Source: Mucilaginibacter flavus (GTDB taxonomy: Bacteria; Bacteroidota; Bacteroidia; Sphingobacteriales; Sphingobacteriaceae). From it: DNA of 64,000 bases. The notes under the pieces were generated by a model. That model did not search any database, was not told where the DNA came from, and was given only the letters and a program-made list of their open reading frames with translations. Positions 1-8,149 of the stretch are shown piece by piece (positions within the stretch are counted from its first letter, which is position 1; each line of letters begins with the position of its first letter). The stretch is from assembly GCF_030409315.1 (NCBI RefSeq), contig NZ_JAUFPS010000026.1, positions 253,133-317,132 on the forward strand, read 5' to 3'. A program made the position numbers and the translations under genes.

Positions 1-42
1 ATTTAACCTATAAACTAAATTTCGATAACTATTTTGGAACTA

Positions 43-726
43 ATGCTACCCAAGTTCGATTCCGTATTCTCTATAGATTGCGTAATTTTTGGTTTTGAAG
101 CCGGCGAGCTTAAGATTTTACTGATTGAGCGAAACGAAGAGCCATATAAGGACTGGTTTGCACTACCCGGCTATTTAGTTGAGCAAGACGAAAGTATCGA
201 CGATGCCGCCGAGCGTATCCTGTATGAGCTTACCGGTCTGCGCGACTTGCACATGCAGCAGTTTCATACCTTTGGCGAGGTTAACCGCCACCCGCAAGGT
301 AGGGTAATTACGGTGGCTTATTACGCGCTGATTCGTATTAATGGGCAAAAGGAACTGCGCCCGGTTACGCAGTTTGCCAAAAAGGCCATTTGGTATTCTG
401 TAAACGATTTGCCCAAACTGGCATTTGATCACAGCGAAATTTTTAACACCGGTTTTAACAAAATTCGCCGCAGGCTGCACTATCAGCCAATAGCATTTGA
501 ATTACTGCCCGAGAAATTTACGTTAACCCAACTGCAATCATTGTACGAGGCTGTACTAAATAAAAAGCTGGATAAACGTAACTTCCGCAAAAAGATGCTG
601 AGCTACGGTTTCCTGAAAGAATTGGACGAAAAACAAAAAGGCGTATCATACCGCGCCGCCAAACTCTACAAATTCGATAAACGCAAGTACGGGAAGATTT
701 TCCAGGGAGAAATGAGCCTGGGGTAA
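43..726 (+). CDS. NUDIX-domain transcriptional regulator (NrtR/AraR-like)
   Basis: The protein has an N-terminal NUDIX fold (about residues 5-130) and a basic C-terminal winged-helix-like region (about 145-225), the layout of NrtR/AraR-type regulators in which the NUDIX domain senses a sugar or nucleotide ligand. The NUDIX box lies at about residues 43-66. The catalytic REUxEE core is degenerate: it reads RILYELTG, so two conserved acidic residues are lost. This favours ligand sensing over hydrolysis (inference). The open frame extends to a TTG at 34, but the ATG at 43 is the more likely start. The gene stands alone in front of two terminators and converges with the sugar kinase gene, a plausible but unproven target. 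Confidence 0.8.
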   Translation: MLPKFDSVFSIDCVIFGFEAGELKILLIERNEEPYKDWFALPGYLVEQDESIDDAAERILYELTGLRDLHMQQFHTFGEVNRHPQGRVITVAYYALIRINGQKELRPVTQFAKKAIWYSVNDLPKLAFDHSEIFNTGFNKIRRRLHYQPIAFELLPEKFTLTQLQSLYEAVLNKKLDKRNFRKKMLSYGFLKELDEKQKGVSYRAAKLYKFDKRKYGKIFQGEMSLG

Positions 727-789
727 AAGAGAGTCAAGAATTAAGAGTCAAGAATCAAGACAGCTGCACTGGGCAGGTGATAATAAAAA

Positions 790-819
790 ACGGGTCGTAG
801 TTTAATTCGGCCCGTTTCT
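790..819 (+). terminator. Intrinsic terminator after the NUDIX regulator
   Basis: ACGGGTCG (790-797) pairs with CGGCCCGT (808-815) through one wobble pair and is followed by a T-rich stretch. It suits termination of the upstream plus-strand gene. Confidence 0.55.
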
Positions 820-866
820 TTTTCATTGGTATTTTAAAAAATAGGAAACAAGATTGATGGAAATAT

Positions 867-902
867 AAAAGGGTTAGTAATGCAAATTACTAACCCTTTT
901 TT
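867..902. terminator. Bidirectional terminator between convergent genes
   Basis: A perfect 15-bp stem (867-881 with 886-900) closes a 4-nt GCAA loop. It has a T run on the plus side and an A run before it, so it can stop both the NUDIX transcript and the convergent kinase transcript. Confidence 0.75.
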
Positions 903-938
903 ATGTCTTGATTCTTGACTCTTAATTCTTGACTCTTC

Positions 939-1799
939 TTACAAAGAACTCGGCGATAACTCCAAATGGAATTTTACCAGGTTATCTATAGGCGAGCGGA
1001 TGATGTTACCTACAACCATTCCGTTTTCGGTAACTACTTCTTCTAACACGTTGCGGAAGTTGTAACCAACAGAGCCGATACAGTTAAAGGTATATTTTTG
1101 ATAGTCAGGATAGTGAGTAACCAGGTTGCGGAAAAAGTCCTCGAACGAGGTGCGCACTAAATTACGTGAGTACTCCAGGTGCACATTGTTATCATAAACA
1201 AATTTGCTGAAGCTTGCGCAAAAGCGGTTGGCACGTGGCTGGGTATAAACCTGCTCGTTGATATCATCGGGAGTAAGTTTATAGGTTTCCCAAAACAGGT
1301 TACGCACAGGCTCTGGCATGTAGCCGCGCAGGTAATCGGTTAGTAATTTTTTGCCGATGTAGCAGCCGCTACCTTCGTCGCCAAGGATGTAAGCGCCAGA
1401 ATCGATGTTGTGTACCACTTCTTTGCCATCGTAAATGCAGCTATTGGTACCAGTACCTAAAATAGCCGCGAAGCCTTCGGTGTTGCCTAAAAGCGCGCGG
1501 GCCGCCGCAAGTAAATCGTGACCAATGTATACTTTCGATTTTGTGAAAACAGCTTCCATAGCCACTTTTACAAGGTTGCGCATATCTGGTGTTGAACAGC
1601 CTGCACCGTAGTAATTAACCTCGGTAATTTCATCTTTCTGCAGGTCGGTAGGCAAACTTTCGTTTAGCGATTGTATGATGTACTCTGTGCTCGAAAAATA
1701 GGGGTTATATCCTTCGGTATTGAAATAAACTTTTTTACCTTCTTCGGTAACCAAACACCAGTTTGTTTTAGTTGAGCCACCGTCAGCAATTATGATCAT
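939..1799 (-). CDS. BadF/BadG/BcrA/BcrD-type ATPase, N-acetylglucosamine-kinase-like
   Basis: This is a 286-aa ASKHA-fold protein, probably a cytoplasmic sugar kinase of the GlcNAc-kinase-like BadF family. Visible motifs are the phosphate-1 loop DGGSTKT (residues 6-12), a HDLLAAARAL segment, the phosphate-2 loop ILGTGTNS (about 115), and GDEGSG (about 140), which matches the family's GDEGSGxxIG pattern. The length is normal for the Bacteroidota members of the family. It starts at ATG 1799 and is transcribed alone toward the shared terminator. The exact substrate cannot be read from the sequence; GlcNAc is the best family guess. Confidence 0.82.
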   Translation of the reverse strand: MIIIADGGSTKTNWCLVTEEGKKVYFNTEGYNPYFSSTEYIIQSLNESLPTDLQKDEITEVNYYGAGCSTPDMRNLVKVAMEAVFTKSKVYIGHDLLAAARALLGNTEGFAAILGTGTNSCIYDGKEVVHNIDSGAYILGDEGSGCYIGKKLLTDYLRGYMPEPVRNLFWETYKLTPDDINEQVYTQPRANRFCASFSKFVYDNNVHLEYSRNLVRTSFEDFFRNLVTHYPDYQKYTFNCIGSVGYNFRNVLEEVVTENGMVVGNIIRSPIDNLVKFHLELSPSSL

Positions 1800-2121
1800 A
1801 AATTTGGTTTTAGTAGAAAAATTGGTTAAAAGTATGATTAACTTATTGTAAAAAAAACACTTTGGAATTTAAAAGAGAAAAATTGCCATTTTCACGTCAA
1901 TCACACCTTCTTTTTACACAAAATCTAACGTTAACGGCCTTAGGTATCATTATTGGTAACACATTATTATAAAATTATGGTATTATAATAAATGTTAACT
2001 TAACATATAACTGAGGTTAAGGACATTGCAGCGCGTTTTTTTTGCAATTGTACGTAATGTTGCATAATTTATCAACACCTGGCAACAATACTTGCGTATA
2101 ATTATACTAAACCCATTTAGA
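1800..2121. other. Intergenic region upstream of the sugar kinase
   Basis: These 322 AT-rich bases hold no credible reading frame. The region must carry the kinase promoter (minus strand), but no clear TAnnTTTG box was found. GTTAAC-containing motifs recur near 1931 and 1994. Confidence 0.4.
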
Positions 2122-3051
2122 TTACATGAACGAGAGTGAGTTTTTGGGCGATATATGAACTGATTTTACAGCCGGGAACTTTTCTTTTAACCAGCCCAGC
2201 ATAAATTCAGACCCGGGCTCTTCGCTGGCGATGTGGCCCAACACTATCAGGGATAGCTTATCGCCTTTAGCCTGGGCGTCGCGCACATACTCGGCAGTTT
2301 CCCATTCAGATATTTCGCCAACAATCAATACATCCGGCTTTATTTTGCCGGCTCCGGTTATTTGCCTTTTACCACCTGCAGCGCCGGGTATAAACAATAT
2401 CTTCTGGCAGTTTTGATGGAGATTGCCAATATAGCGTACCTTATCAATGGATAGCTTGATTTTAAGATAATCAATCAACGCGCTTAGAGTGGTAGGAGGG
2501 AGCGTTAAAATACCCGGATCGGGTTGGTAATACTGTGCCCAGTTTAATTGCTTTAGTAAGCCCTGGCCCACGCCATCGGGTTTAAGGCTGTGTATATAAT
2601 CATGGTTACGCCAAACGGCTATATTATGCTCTTTAAGCAGGGCGGCTTTATACTGATAAACATCATCATTAGCCAGCCATTCGGTTTCATCGGCATGGTT
2701 ATAAAAAGTAGGTTCGTGGGCTATAATGAAATTGGCGTTGAGGGCGATGGCTTGTTTAATTACATCAATAGTGGCAAACATGGTGGTCACTACCCCGGTC
2801 ACTTTAATATCGCGATCTCCGCTTTTTAAGGTATCTATAGTGGATGCAAAAGGAGCGCCTGGAATCTGGCTGATAAATTTATCGATGATTTGCCCAACGG
2901 TTACATCGCTGTCTACCTCAAAAAAGCTCGCGGCCTTGCCCGCAAAAGGCGTAGTTAAAAAAGTGGTAGCTACAGCTGCTTTGGTTATATTGAATATGAA
3001 TTTGCGCCGGGTATGGTCTTCACTCAGGGCGAAAAGATGTTTTGTAGTCAT
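2122..3051 (-). CDS. Nif3-like dinuclear metal protein with twin-arginine signal
   Basis: The mature part resembles the Nif3/YbgI (NGG1p-interacting factor 3) family of dinuclear-metal proteins. A histidine-rich metal site is visible in IIAHEPTFYNHADETEW in the N-terminal half, and a second in VLGHIASEEPG near the C terminus, where the family has its H...E ligands. The usual HHP is HEP here. The N-terminus carries TRRKFIFN followed by a hydrophobic stretch and a small-residue site, which reads as a Tat export signal. The frame opens at a TTG (3075), but a TATATTTG -7 box at 3073-3080 would place transcription start downstream of it, so ATG 3051 was chosen. The function is unknown. Confidence 0.75.
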   Translation of the reverse strand: MTTKHLFALSEDHTRRKFIFNITKAAVATTFLTTPFAGKAASFFEVDSDVTVGQIIDKFISQIPGAPFASTIDTLKSGDRDIKVTGVVTTMFATIDVIKQAIALNANFIIAHEPTFYNHADETEWLANDDVYQYKAALLKEHNIAVWRNHDYIHSLKPDGVGQGLLKQLNWAQYYQPDPGILTLPPTTLSALIDYLKIKLSIDKVRYIGNLHQNCQKILFIPGAAGGKRQITGAGKIKPDVLIVGEISEWETAEYVRDAQAKGDKLSLIVLGHIASEEPGSEFMLGWLKEKFPAVKSVHISPKNSLSFM

Positions 3052-3072
3052 GGTTTTTGTATTCGGATCAAT

Positions 3073-3080
3073 CAAATATA
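3073..3080 (-). promoter_or_regulatory. Candidate -7 box (TATATTTG) for the Nif3-like gene
   Basis: On the minus strand this matches the Bacteroidota consensus TAnnTTTG. No clear -33 TTG is seen at the expected spacing. The 5' leader would be about 15 nt. Confidence 0.4.
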
Positions 3081-3156
3081 GAGAATAGGGGCCGAATTGG
3101 ATAGTGCATAGATGACAGAATTAGGATTTATGCTACCTTAGTAAACCTGCATAATA

Positions 3157-3273
3157 ATGACGAAAGACTATATTGAAATAATAGCAGGTTGGAAATTAAC
3201 TTATGATGAAGTATCTAACGGTGTGTATAAGTTTTGGCTATTGACATTCAAAAACTGCTTGAGAAGTAACTGA
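3157..3273 (+). CDS. Small unrecognised reading frame (38 aa)
   Basis: It starts at ATG 3157 (MTKDYIEIIAGWKLTYDEV...) and stops three bases before the DUF4184 start. The composition looks protein-like rather than random, and it may be the amino end of a longer conserved protein cut short. No family is recognised. Confidence 0.25.
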   Translation: MTKDYIEIIAGWKLTYDEVSNGVYKFWLLTFKNCLRSN

Positions 3274-3276
3274 TCC

Positions 3277-4019
3277 ATGCCCTTTACCTTTGCCCACCCC
3301 GCCATTGTTTTACCATTAGCGAACTATCCAAACGTTGGTTCTCCTTAACAGGTTTAATCATAGGCAGTATTACGCCCGATTTTGAATACTTTATCAGGAT
3401 GAGGGTAAAAAGTGTATACAGCCATACTTTACCCGGATTATTTTGGTTTGATGTGCCTTTAGGGATATTGCTCACCTTTGTTTATTTAGCATTTATCAGA
3501 GATGGGCTGATAGCGCATTTACCCTCGCGGTTTAATCGTCGGTTTTCAAAATATGGTGGAATACCGGTAAAGAAAACTTTGGCATACACTGCCCCCATAG
3601 TTTTATCGGTTTTGATTGGTGCGGCTTCGCATTTGTTGTGGGATGCTTTTACGCACCCGCATGGATACTTTGTACAATTGATGCCCATACTTTCAATAGG
3701 TGTTCATGCTGGTGGCCACTATATCTACGTTTATAAACTATTACAGCACGGGAGTACTTTAGTCGGATTGGCGTTCATAGCCTATCTGGTCTACAAATTG
3801 CCAAAAGAAAAGCAAACCAAGGTGGTTCATATACGGTGGTATTGGGTAACTATACTGATAATTGTTGTACTCACTATTATCGCCCGTTTTTTGGGCGGGG
3901 TTACCCTTAAGGCCTACGGTAATTTAATTGTTACAGGTATTAGTGGCTTTTTAATTGGCTTGATTATCAGTTCGTTTTTTATTCTCGTTGCCCAAAAAGG
4001 TCAAAAAACTATGTCATAG
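3277..4019 (+). pseudogene. DUF4184 membrane protein, frameshifted
   Basis: An ATG at 3277 opens MPFTFAHPAIVLPLA, the typical start of DUF4184 integral membrane proteins, but that frame stops soon after. The rest of the family pattern (RWFSLTGLIIGSITPDFEYF, then HTLPGLFWFDVPLG and five or so hydrophobic segments) continues in the next frame to 4019. Adding one A near 3322-3325 (GCGAAC to GCGAAAC) would restore LAKLSKRWFSL. This is therefore a single-base deletion in a short A run, or a sequencing error. An internal ATG at 3399 could only give a product lacking the conserved head. The family function is unknown. Confidence 0.75.
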
Positions 4020-4054
4020 ATTTATAATCATTGTGTCTAATTCACACTAATGAG

Positions 4055-4085
4055 TTGCAATATATAGCAAAGTGGGGTATATTTG
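4055..4085 (+). promoter_or_regulatory. Bacteroidota-type promoter, TTG-N20-TATATTTG
   Basis: TTG at 4055-4057, 20 bp, then TATATTTG at 4078-4085: an exact match to TTG-N20-TAnnTTTG. It points into a gene-free stretch ending in a terminator. Confidence 0.65.
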
Positions 4086-4090
4086 CAGTT

Positions 4091-4175
4091 CATAAGGTAA
4101 GTGATTCTCACTTATTAATTGTGATAAGGTTTAGGTTTAAAGCCCCAAGCAGCGAGTGCAAGGGGCTTTTATTTT
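4091..4175 (+). ncRNA. Candidate small RNA of about 85 nt
   Basis: The predicted start follows the promoter at 4055-4085. The RNA would contain a 7-bp palindrome (TAAGTGA/TCACTTA, 4098-4114) and end at the hairpin AAAGCCCC/GGGGCTTT (4139-4169) with a following T-rich tract. No reading frame of note is present. Promoter, structure and terminator in under 130 bp suggest an independent non-coding RNA of unknown role upstream of tRNA-Arg. Confidence 0.45.
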
Positions 4176-4177
4176 TT
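4139..4177 (+). terminator. Intrinsic terminator of the candidate small RNA
   Basis: Arms AAAGCCCC (4139-4146) and GGGGCTTT (4162-4169) are followed by TTATTTTTT. Confidence 0.65.
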
Positions 4178-4217
4178 CCTTAATTTTGCTAATCACAAAT
4201 CAAATCGTAATTTTATA

Positions 4218-4248
4218 TTGATAGTTTCGGCATAATTGTGCATCTTTG
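4218..4248 (+). promoter_or_regulatory. Promoter for tRNA-Arg
   Basis: TTG at 4218-4220 is followed after 20 bp by CATCTTTG (4241-4248), seven of eight matches to TAnnTTTG. It lies 47 bp before the tRNA. Confidence 0.55.
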
Positions 4249-4295
4249 CAACCGCAAAAAAGCAAAAGACGCGTGTCTGAAAGTTATTTGCAGAT

Positions 4296-4372
4296 GGTCC
4301 TATAGCTCAGCTGGATAGAGCAACAGATTTCTAATCTGTAGGTCTTTGGTTCGAATCCAAATGGGATCACCA
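4296..4372 (+). tRNA. tRNA-Arg (anticodon TCT)
   Basis: A full cloverleaf can be drawn. The acceptor stem GGTCCTA pairs with TGGGATC, the anticodon stem ACAGA/TCTGT closes a seven-base loop with anticodon TCT, and the T arm has TTCGAAT. The CCA end is encoded at 4370-4372. An integrase gene follows, so its 3' end is a likely integration target. Confidence 0.95.
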
Positions 4373-4391
4373 GTAGGCATTGTCTACTTGT

Positions 4392-4426
4392 AAAAACCCT
4401 CTAAATAGCTTATTTGGAGGGTTTTT
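4392..4426 (+). terminator. Terminator hairpin after tRNA-Arg
   Basis: A 16-bp stem (4392-4407 with 4411-4426, one wobble pair) closes a 3-nt loop and ends in TTTTT. A similar but imperfect hairpin occupies the equivalent place before the second integrase (about 38864-38892). Confidence 0.75.
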
Positions 4427-4427
4427 A

Positions 4428-4510
4428 CATTAATTATCCCCTCAACAACCCTTTCTAAACCCGGATTTCTGAACACATTACTGAACACCTCTGGTTAGTT
4501 TTTAATTTTG
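4428..4510 (+). promoter_or_regulatory. Integrase upstream control/attachment region, copy 1
   Basis: CATTAATTATCCCCT (4428-4442) recurs exactly at 38897-38911, and both are followed by a CAACCCTTT-TAAA stretch. Two CTGAACAC repeats 12 bp apart (4469-4476, 4481-4488) sit just upstream of a TAATTTTG -7 box (4503-4510). A regulator or integrase arm site overlapping the integrase promoter is inferred. Confidence 0.5.
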
Positions 4511-4648
4511 GTATTTCAAATGCATTTTAATTAATTGATAATTAGTTAATTAATCATTTTACCAGGGGAATGATCCTCCTGCATTCGAACCCATGATTTA
4601 ATACTGCCCCAGAGTAAATGAAGCATTTAAACTTAATTTTTATTCAGC

Positions 4649-5875
4649 ATGAAAACTTCACAAACGTTCAGGGTTTATTTCACGATTAAATCCGACAAGG
4701 CTAAAGATGGAAAAGCGCCGCTTTATGCCGCAATTACCGTCAACAAGGAAAAGGCATTCGTTGCGCTTAAACAACAAATCAGCATGGCTATATGGGATTT
4801 TGGCAAGGGGGCTGCAAAGGGAACGCGGGAAGAGTCCCGTAAAATCAATACCTACCTTGACGAGGTGCGGCTATCCCTTGGCAACTGTTACAAGGACTTG
4901 CTTCTAAAAGGTAAACTGATCACCCCGGCAATCATCAAAAACCTGTTTTTAGGCGAAGCGGATGTAACCTATACCATGAACCGGATGATGGCCTATCATA
5001 ACGAGACAGCAGGGAAAAGTTTAAATCCGGCAACCATGCGGCATTACCTGGTAACACAACGGTACTTATCATTTTATCTTGCAGCCAATTATCGTGCAGA
5101 TGATATCCTGCTCAGGGATATTGATCATGGTTTTATCCAGGGCTTTGATGCCTTTCTACGGGTTTTAAGGCCAAAAGACCATCGTAAGCCCTTAAGCGAT
5201 AATGGAATCAAGGTTCATCTCAAAAGGCTGAAAAAGATGGTACATCTCGCCCAGGATATGAAATGGCTGGATGGAGACCCTTTTGCGACATTCAGAATCA
5301 GGATGAAAAAAGTTGCCCGGGATTATCTCACCGATGCGGAGTTAAGCGCAATAGAGAAAAAGACTTTTGAGTTGGCGAGACTTGCGCTTATTAAAGATCT
5401 CTTTATTTTCAGTTGTTACACCGGGCTAGCTTACGGAGATTTAATGTCGCTTAAACCCAATCAGGTGGTAATGGCTGAAGACGGAGACCTGTGGGTCAGG
5501 ACTGCACGTGAAAAAACATTGGAGCCGGTAAATATCCCGCTCTTGCCGAAAGCAATAGACATCATTAACAAATACAAAACGAACGAAAGGGCTTTGTATG
5601 ATGGCAGCTTATTTCCGGTGATGTCGAACCAAAAGGTCAATAGTTACCTTAAAGAAATAGCCGATTGCTGTGGTATCCATAAAAACCTGACCTTTCATAT
5701 GGCCAGGCACACTTTTGCGACAACGGTCACATTGTCCAATGGGGTGCCGATTGAAACGGTCAGTAAAATACTGGGGCATGCAAAGGTTGCCACTACACAA
5801 ATTTATGCACGGGTGGTAGAACGGAAACTCAAGGACGACATGAATACGCTTAAACAAAGGCTGGCTTCCAGATGA
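4649..5875 (+). CDS. Tyrosine recombinase/integrase (SAM5-type, CTnDOT-like)
   Basis: This 408-aa site-specific recombinase has an N-terminal arm-binding and SAM-like core-binding region (about 1-210) and a C-terminal catalytic domain (about 220-400). Visible catalytic elements are HMARH (about 350-354), LGH (about 376-378) and the nucleophile tyrosine in TTQIYARV (about 385). The usual first arginine in TGLR is alanine (TGLAYGD, about 257); loss of this arginine is known in the CTnDOT integrase group. It lies 276 bp after tRNA-Arg with a long leader. It appears intact, unlike the related copy at 39131. It would drive integration and excision of a genomic island at the tRNA. Confidence 0.88.
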   Translation: MKTSQTFRVYFTIKSDKAKDGKAPLYAAITVNKEKAFVALKQQISMAIWDFGKGAAKGTREESRKINTYLDEVRLSLGNCYKDLLLKGKLITPAIIKNLFLGEADVTYTMNRMMAYHNETAGKSLNPATMRHYLVTQRYLSFYLAANYRADDILLRDIDHGFIQGFDAFLRVLRPKDHRKPLSDNGIKVHLKRLKKMVHLAQDMKWLDGDPFATFRIRMKKVARDYLTDAELSAIEKKTFELARLALIKDLFIFSCYTGLAYGDLMSLKPNQVVMAEDGDLWVRTAREKTLEPVNIPLLPKAIDIINKYKTNERALYDGSLFPVMSNQKVNSYLKEIADCCGIHKNLTFHMARHTFATTVTLSNGVPIETVSKILGHAKVATTQIYARVVERKLKDDMNTLKQRLASR

Positions 5876-6219
5876 TTACAATCGGCGTATGCTTTTTGTA
5901 AAGCAATGTTCATCAGGCTGATTTTAGCTCTCTTATCTAATGAAACCCTGCGGAAGTCATCATAAACCATATTTCGGGCCATGACAAAAAGAAAGGATTT
6001 GAAAGACTTTTCAGGATCGATTGACCCTCGGTTTTCCCAAACCTCCAGATAAAGGTCCTGAAGCAGTTCTTTTGCGACCTCATTGTCTTTTACCAGGTTC
6101 CTTATGTTACTCAGTAAGATTCTGCTATGTTGTAAATAAAGCGTGTTAAAAGCAGGCTCACTACCTTGTTTTAATTGACGAAGCAATAAATCGATATTTA
6201 TCTCTGTACCTGACTTCAT
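5803..6219 (-). pseudogene. ECF sigma factor, 3'-truncated
   Basis: The first ~112 residues (MKSGTEINIDLLLRQLKQGS...) match ECF sigma region 2 of the Bacteroidota SusCD-associated type, including ELLQDLYLEVWENR and the SFLFVMARNMVYDDFRR segment. The frame then runs into the antisense strand of the integrase 3' end, and region 4 (promoter -35 recognition) is absent. The gene was evidently cut when the DNA carrying the integrase was joined at about 5876. No FecR or SusC partner remains beside it. The fragment is unlikely to be a working sigma factor. Confidence 0.75.
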
Positions 6220-6228
6220 ATTTCAAAG

Positions 6229-6275
6229 GCAAACCGAATTTACAAAAATATATTCATTTTGTAAATTCGGTTTGC
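6229..6275. repeat. Perfect 19-bp inverted repeat before the sigma fragment
   Basis: GCAAACCGAATTTACAAAA (6229-6247) is exactly complementary to 6257-6275, with a 9-nt spacer. It lies 10 bp upstream of the sigma start codon, where an operator or a transcription-blocking hairpin would act. Confidence 0.75.
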
Positions 6276-7446
6276 TGTTTTGTCTTGCTGTCGTCGAACA
6301 AATCAGGATTTTAGCTTTATGGTAGGTGAGGTATCTATGTTTGTGAACAATCATAAATCTTGCAAGCGGTCATTTACGCGTTCAGGAATTGGCCATGTTT
6401 TCACGTAGTAACCGGTTTAATTATATACTTAAATCATTTTTTAGATGCTTTTAGCAGAGAGTTAGGGGGCAGAACTATGCGCCTCTAAGCTTTACTCAAG
6501 GGGTTTTTACTTATATTTCAAAACTGCGTTACGAATGATACAGTTTCTATTGTCTTGTCTTATGGAAGAGAACTAAGGACTAAAATCTATTAATCTATTT
6601 CCTTTAAATCAATACGTTACATTTTATAAATCTATTCAGGTCACTGAATAAGTCACCTTGAAAATAGTCCAGTTATCGTCAACGCTTATTATGTCAATAT
6701 CGAATTTATCATCAAATAAAACAAAACGTTAAACACCGATTTTGTCCTATAGAGGTGATATATAGCCCGGTTTGATCAACTACGATTAACTGAATTTACC
6801 TAACGGAGTATTAAAAAAAATGAAGTGAATTTCCTGACTAAAAATCAATTAAAATGTTTAAAAAAACTCACGTTAGCAATTTTAAGAGACGGTTTGAAAA
6901 TATTCGTGATAATCATAGTATTAATTAATTTATAAAATCTTACCAGGGAGCGTCAATAATAACGACTAAATTGATTTGATCATGGTTGTTATTAATGAAA
7001 TATTAATTTAATGTTATATGTTCGTGTATTGCATCTTTAATTATTATGTATTATATATATTAGCTAAATAATATTACCTATTGCACTTATCTAAAACTTG
7101 TATGTATAGTATTGCATTTTATAGATGTTTTTTTCATAAAACACACCTGAATCTTTTTCCCGGTATTACTCTTATCGCATTATTTGGGTGATTGCGTTAT
7201 ATTACTTTTAGGCTACAGCGGATGGTACATATTCTTTTATTATTCTGCATATAATTAACTGCCCTAAGTATTAGTTCCACCTTTTGATTAAACATGTTGT
7301 GCTGTAGCAGTATGCTGAGATCGTTCAGTCAGTATAGTTTTATTATACTTTCTATCCTATTCGATGAATGTGTTGACAATCGCTATGCTGTGCCAGGCGA
7401 ATAATTAAAAACAAAATAAGATACTCCATCCTATCTAAATATCGAA
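6276..7446. other. 1.17-kb AT-rich gene-free stretch
   Basis: No reading frame of credible length or composition is seen on either strand. No exact TTG-N20-TAnnTTTG promoter was found, yet the promoter of the seven-gene operon that starts at 7447 must lie here. The high AT content and lack of genes fit a junction between horizontally acquired segments. Confidence 0.45.
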
Positions 7447-8133
7447 ATGAAAAAAACAGCACTTCTATTTTTCGTTATTTTAAATGGCATTTTGTGCCGG
7501 GCTAAGATGAATGTGCCTATACAAACTTCGGGCAGCGGTCCCCTGGGGCCAACCAATTCCTTAATAACTTTCACATCCGGAGGACCTCCTACTTATCCAA
7601 CTGCAATTCAGGAACTTTGGGGATTAAATATTTGCGGAACCAATGTTCAGCCTGTTAAAATATATAATGCTAGTTTATTAGTAGGATATCAATCAAACAA
7701 CCAGAACTATGGAACAGGCAACCTGTTTGCTACAGGATTTGTTGGTATAGGCGCTACGGATACCAAGGGCTACAAATTTGCTGTTAACGGCAGTGTGATC
7801 GCCAACTCGGTAATTGTTAAGCTTTATCCCGGGGCAGACTATGTTTTCAAAAATGACTACCAATTGCCGTCACTATCGGACGTAAAAACCTACATCGACC
7901 AAAATCATCATTTGCCCGAAATTCCGTCCGAACAGGAAGTTGCCCAAAACGGCCTTAACCTGGGCGAGATGAACCGGCTATTGCTTAAGAAGGTGAAAGA
8001 ACTCACTTTGTATTTAATTGAAAAGGACAACAAGGAAAAAGCACTTGAAGCGACTGGTCAAAAAAATTCTGCTGAAATAGCGCTTTTAAAAACGCAGCTT
8101 CAAGAGTTAGCAACAAGGCCTGAAACAAAATAA
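7447..8133 (+). CDS. Secreted protein with shared C-terminal coiled-coil module, paralogue 1
   Basis: A 228-aa exported protein with a signal peptide (MKKTALLFFVILNGIL...). A GFVGIGATDTKGYKFAVNG segment at about 98-116 resembles fibre-type GIGTTSP/VNG repeats. The C-terminal module (about 128-190) reads DYVFxxDYxLxSLxDV, then YIDQNHHLPEIPS, LNLGEMN and LLLKKVKELTLYLIEK, and ends in a coiled coil. The same module ends the next three proteins. This module is widespread in Bacteroidota surface and tail-fibre-like proteins, but its function is not established. It is the first gene of an apparent operon, 16 bp before the next. The N-terminal half is shorter than in its paralogues. Confidence 0.75.
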   Translation: MKKTALLFFVILNGILCRAKMNVPIQTSGSGPLGPTNSLITFTSGGPPTYPTAIQELWGLNICGTNVQPVKIYNASLLVGYQSNNQNYGTGNLFATGFVGIGATDTKGYKFAVNGSVIANSVIVKLYPGADYVFKNDYQLPSLSDVKTYIDQNHHLPEIPSEQEVAQNGLNLGEMNRLLLKKVKELTLYLIEKDNKEKALEATGQKNSAEIALLKTQLQELATRPETK

Positions 8134-8149
8134 TCGTAAAATTTCAATA

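Larger units (their letters stand above)
731..935. repeat. Perfect 32-bp inverted repeat flanking terminators
   Basis: Positions 731-762 and 904-935 are exact reverse complements over 32 bp. Each arm contains two near-direct copies of GAGTCAAGAAT. The arms enclose 141 bp holding both terminator hairpins and no gene. This could be a small non-autonomous (MITE-like) insertion or a dispersed intergenic repeat. Confidence 0.8.

Noticed and set aside
175..480. 101-aa minus-strand frame inside the NUDIX gene
   Set aside because: Complete overlap with a well-supported gene; composition has no domain character.
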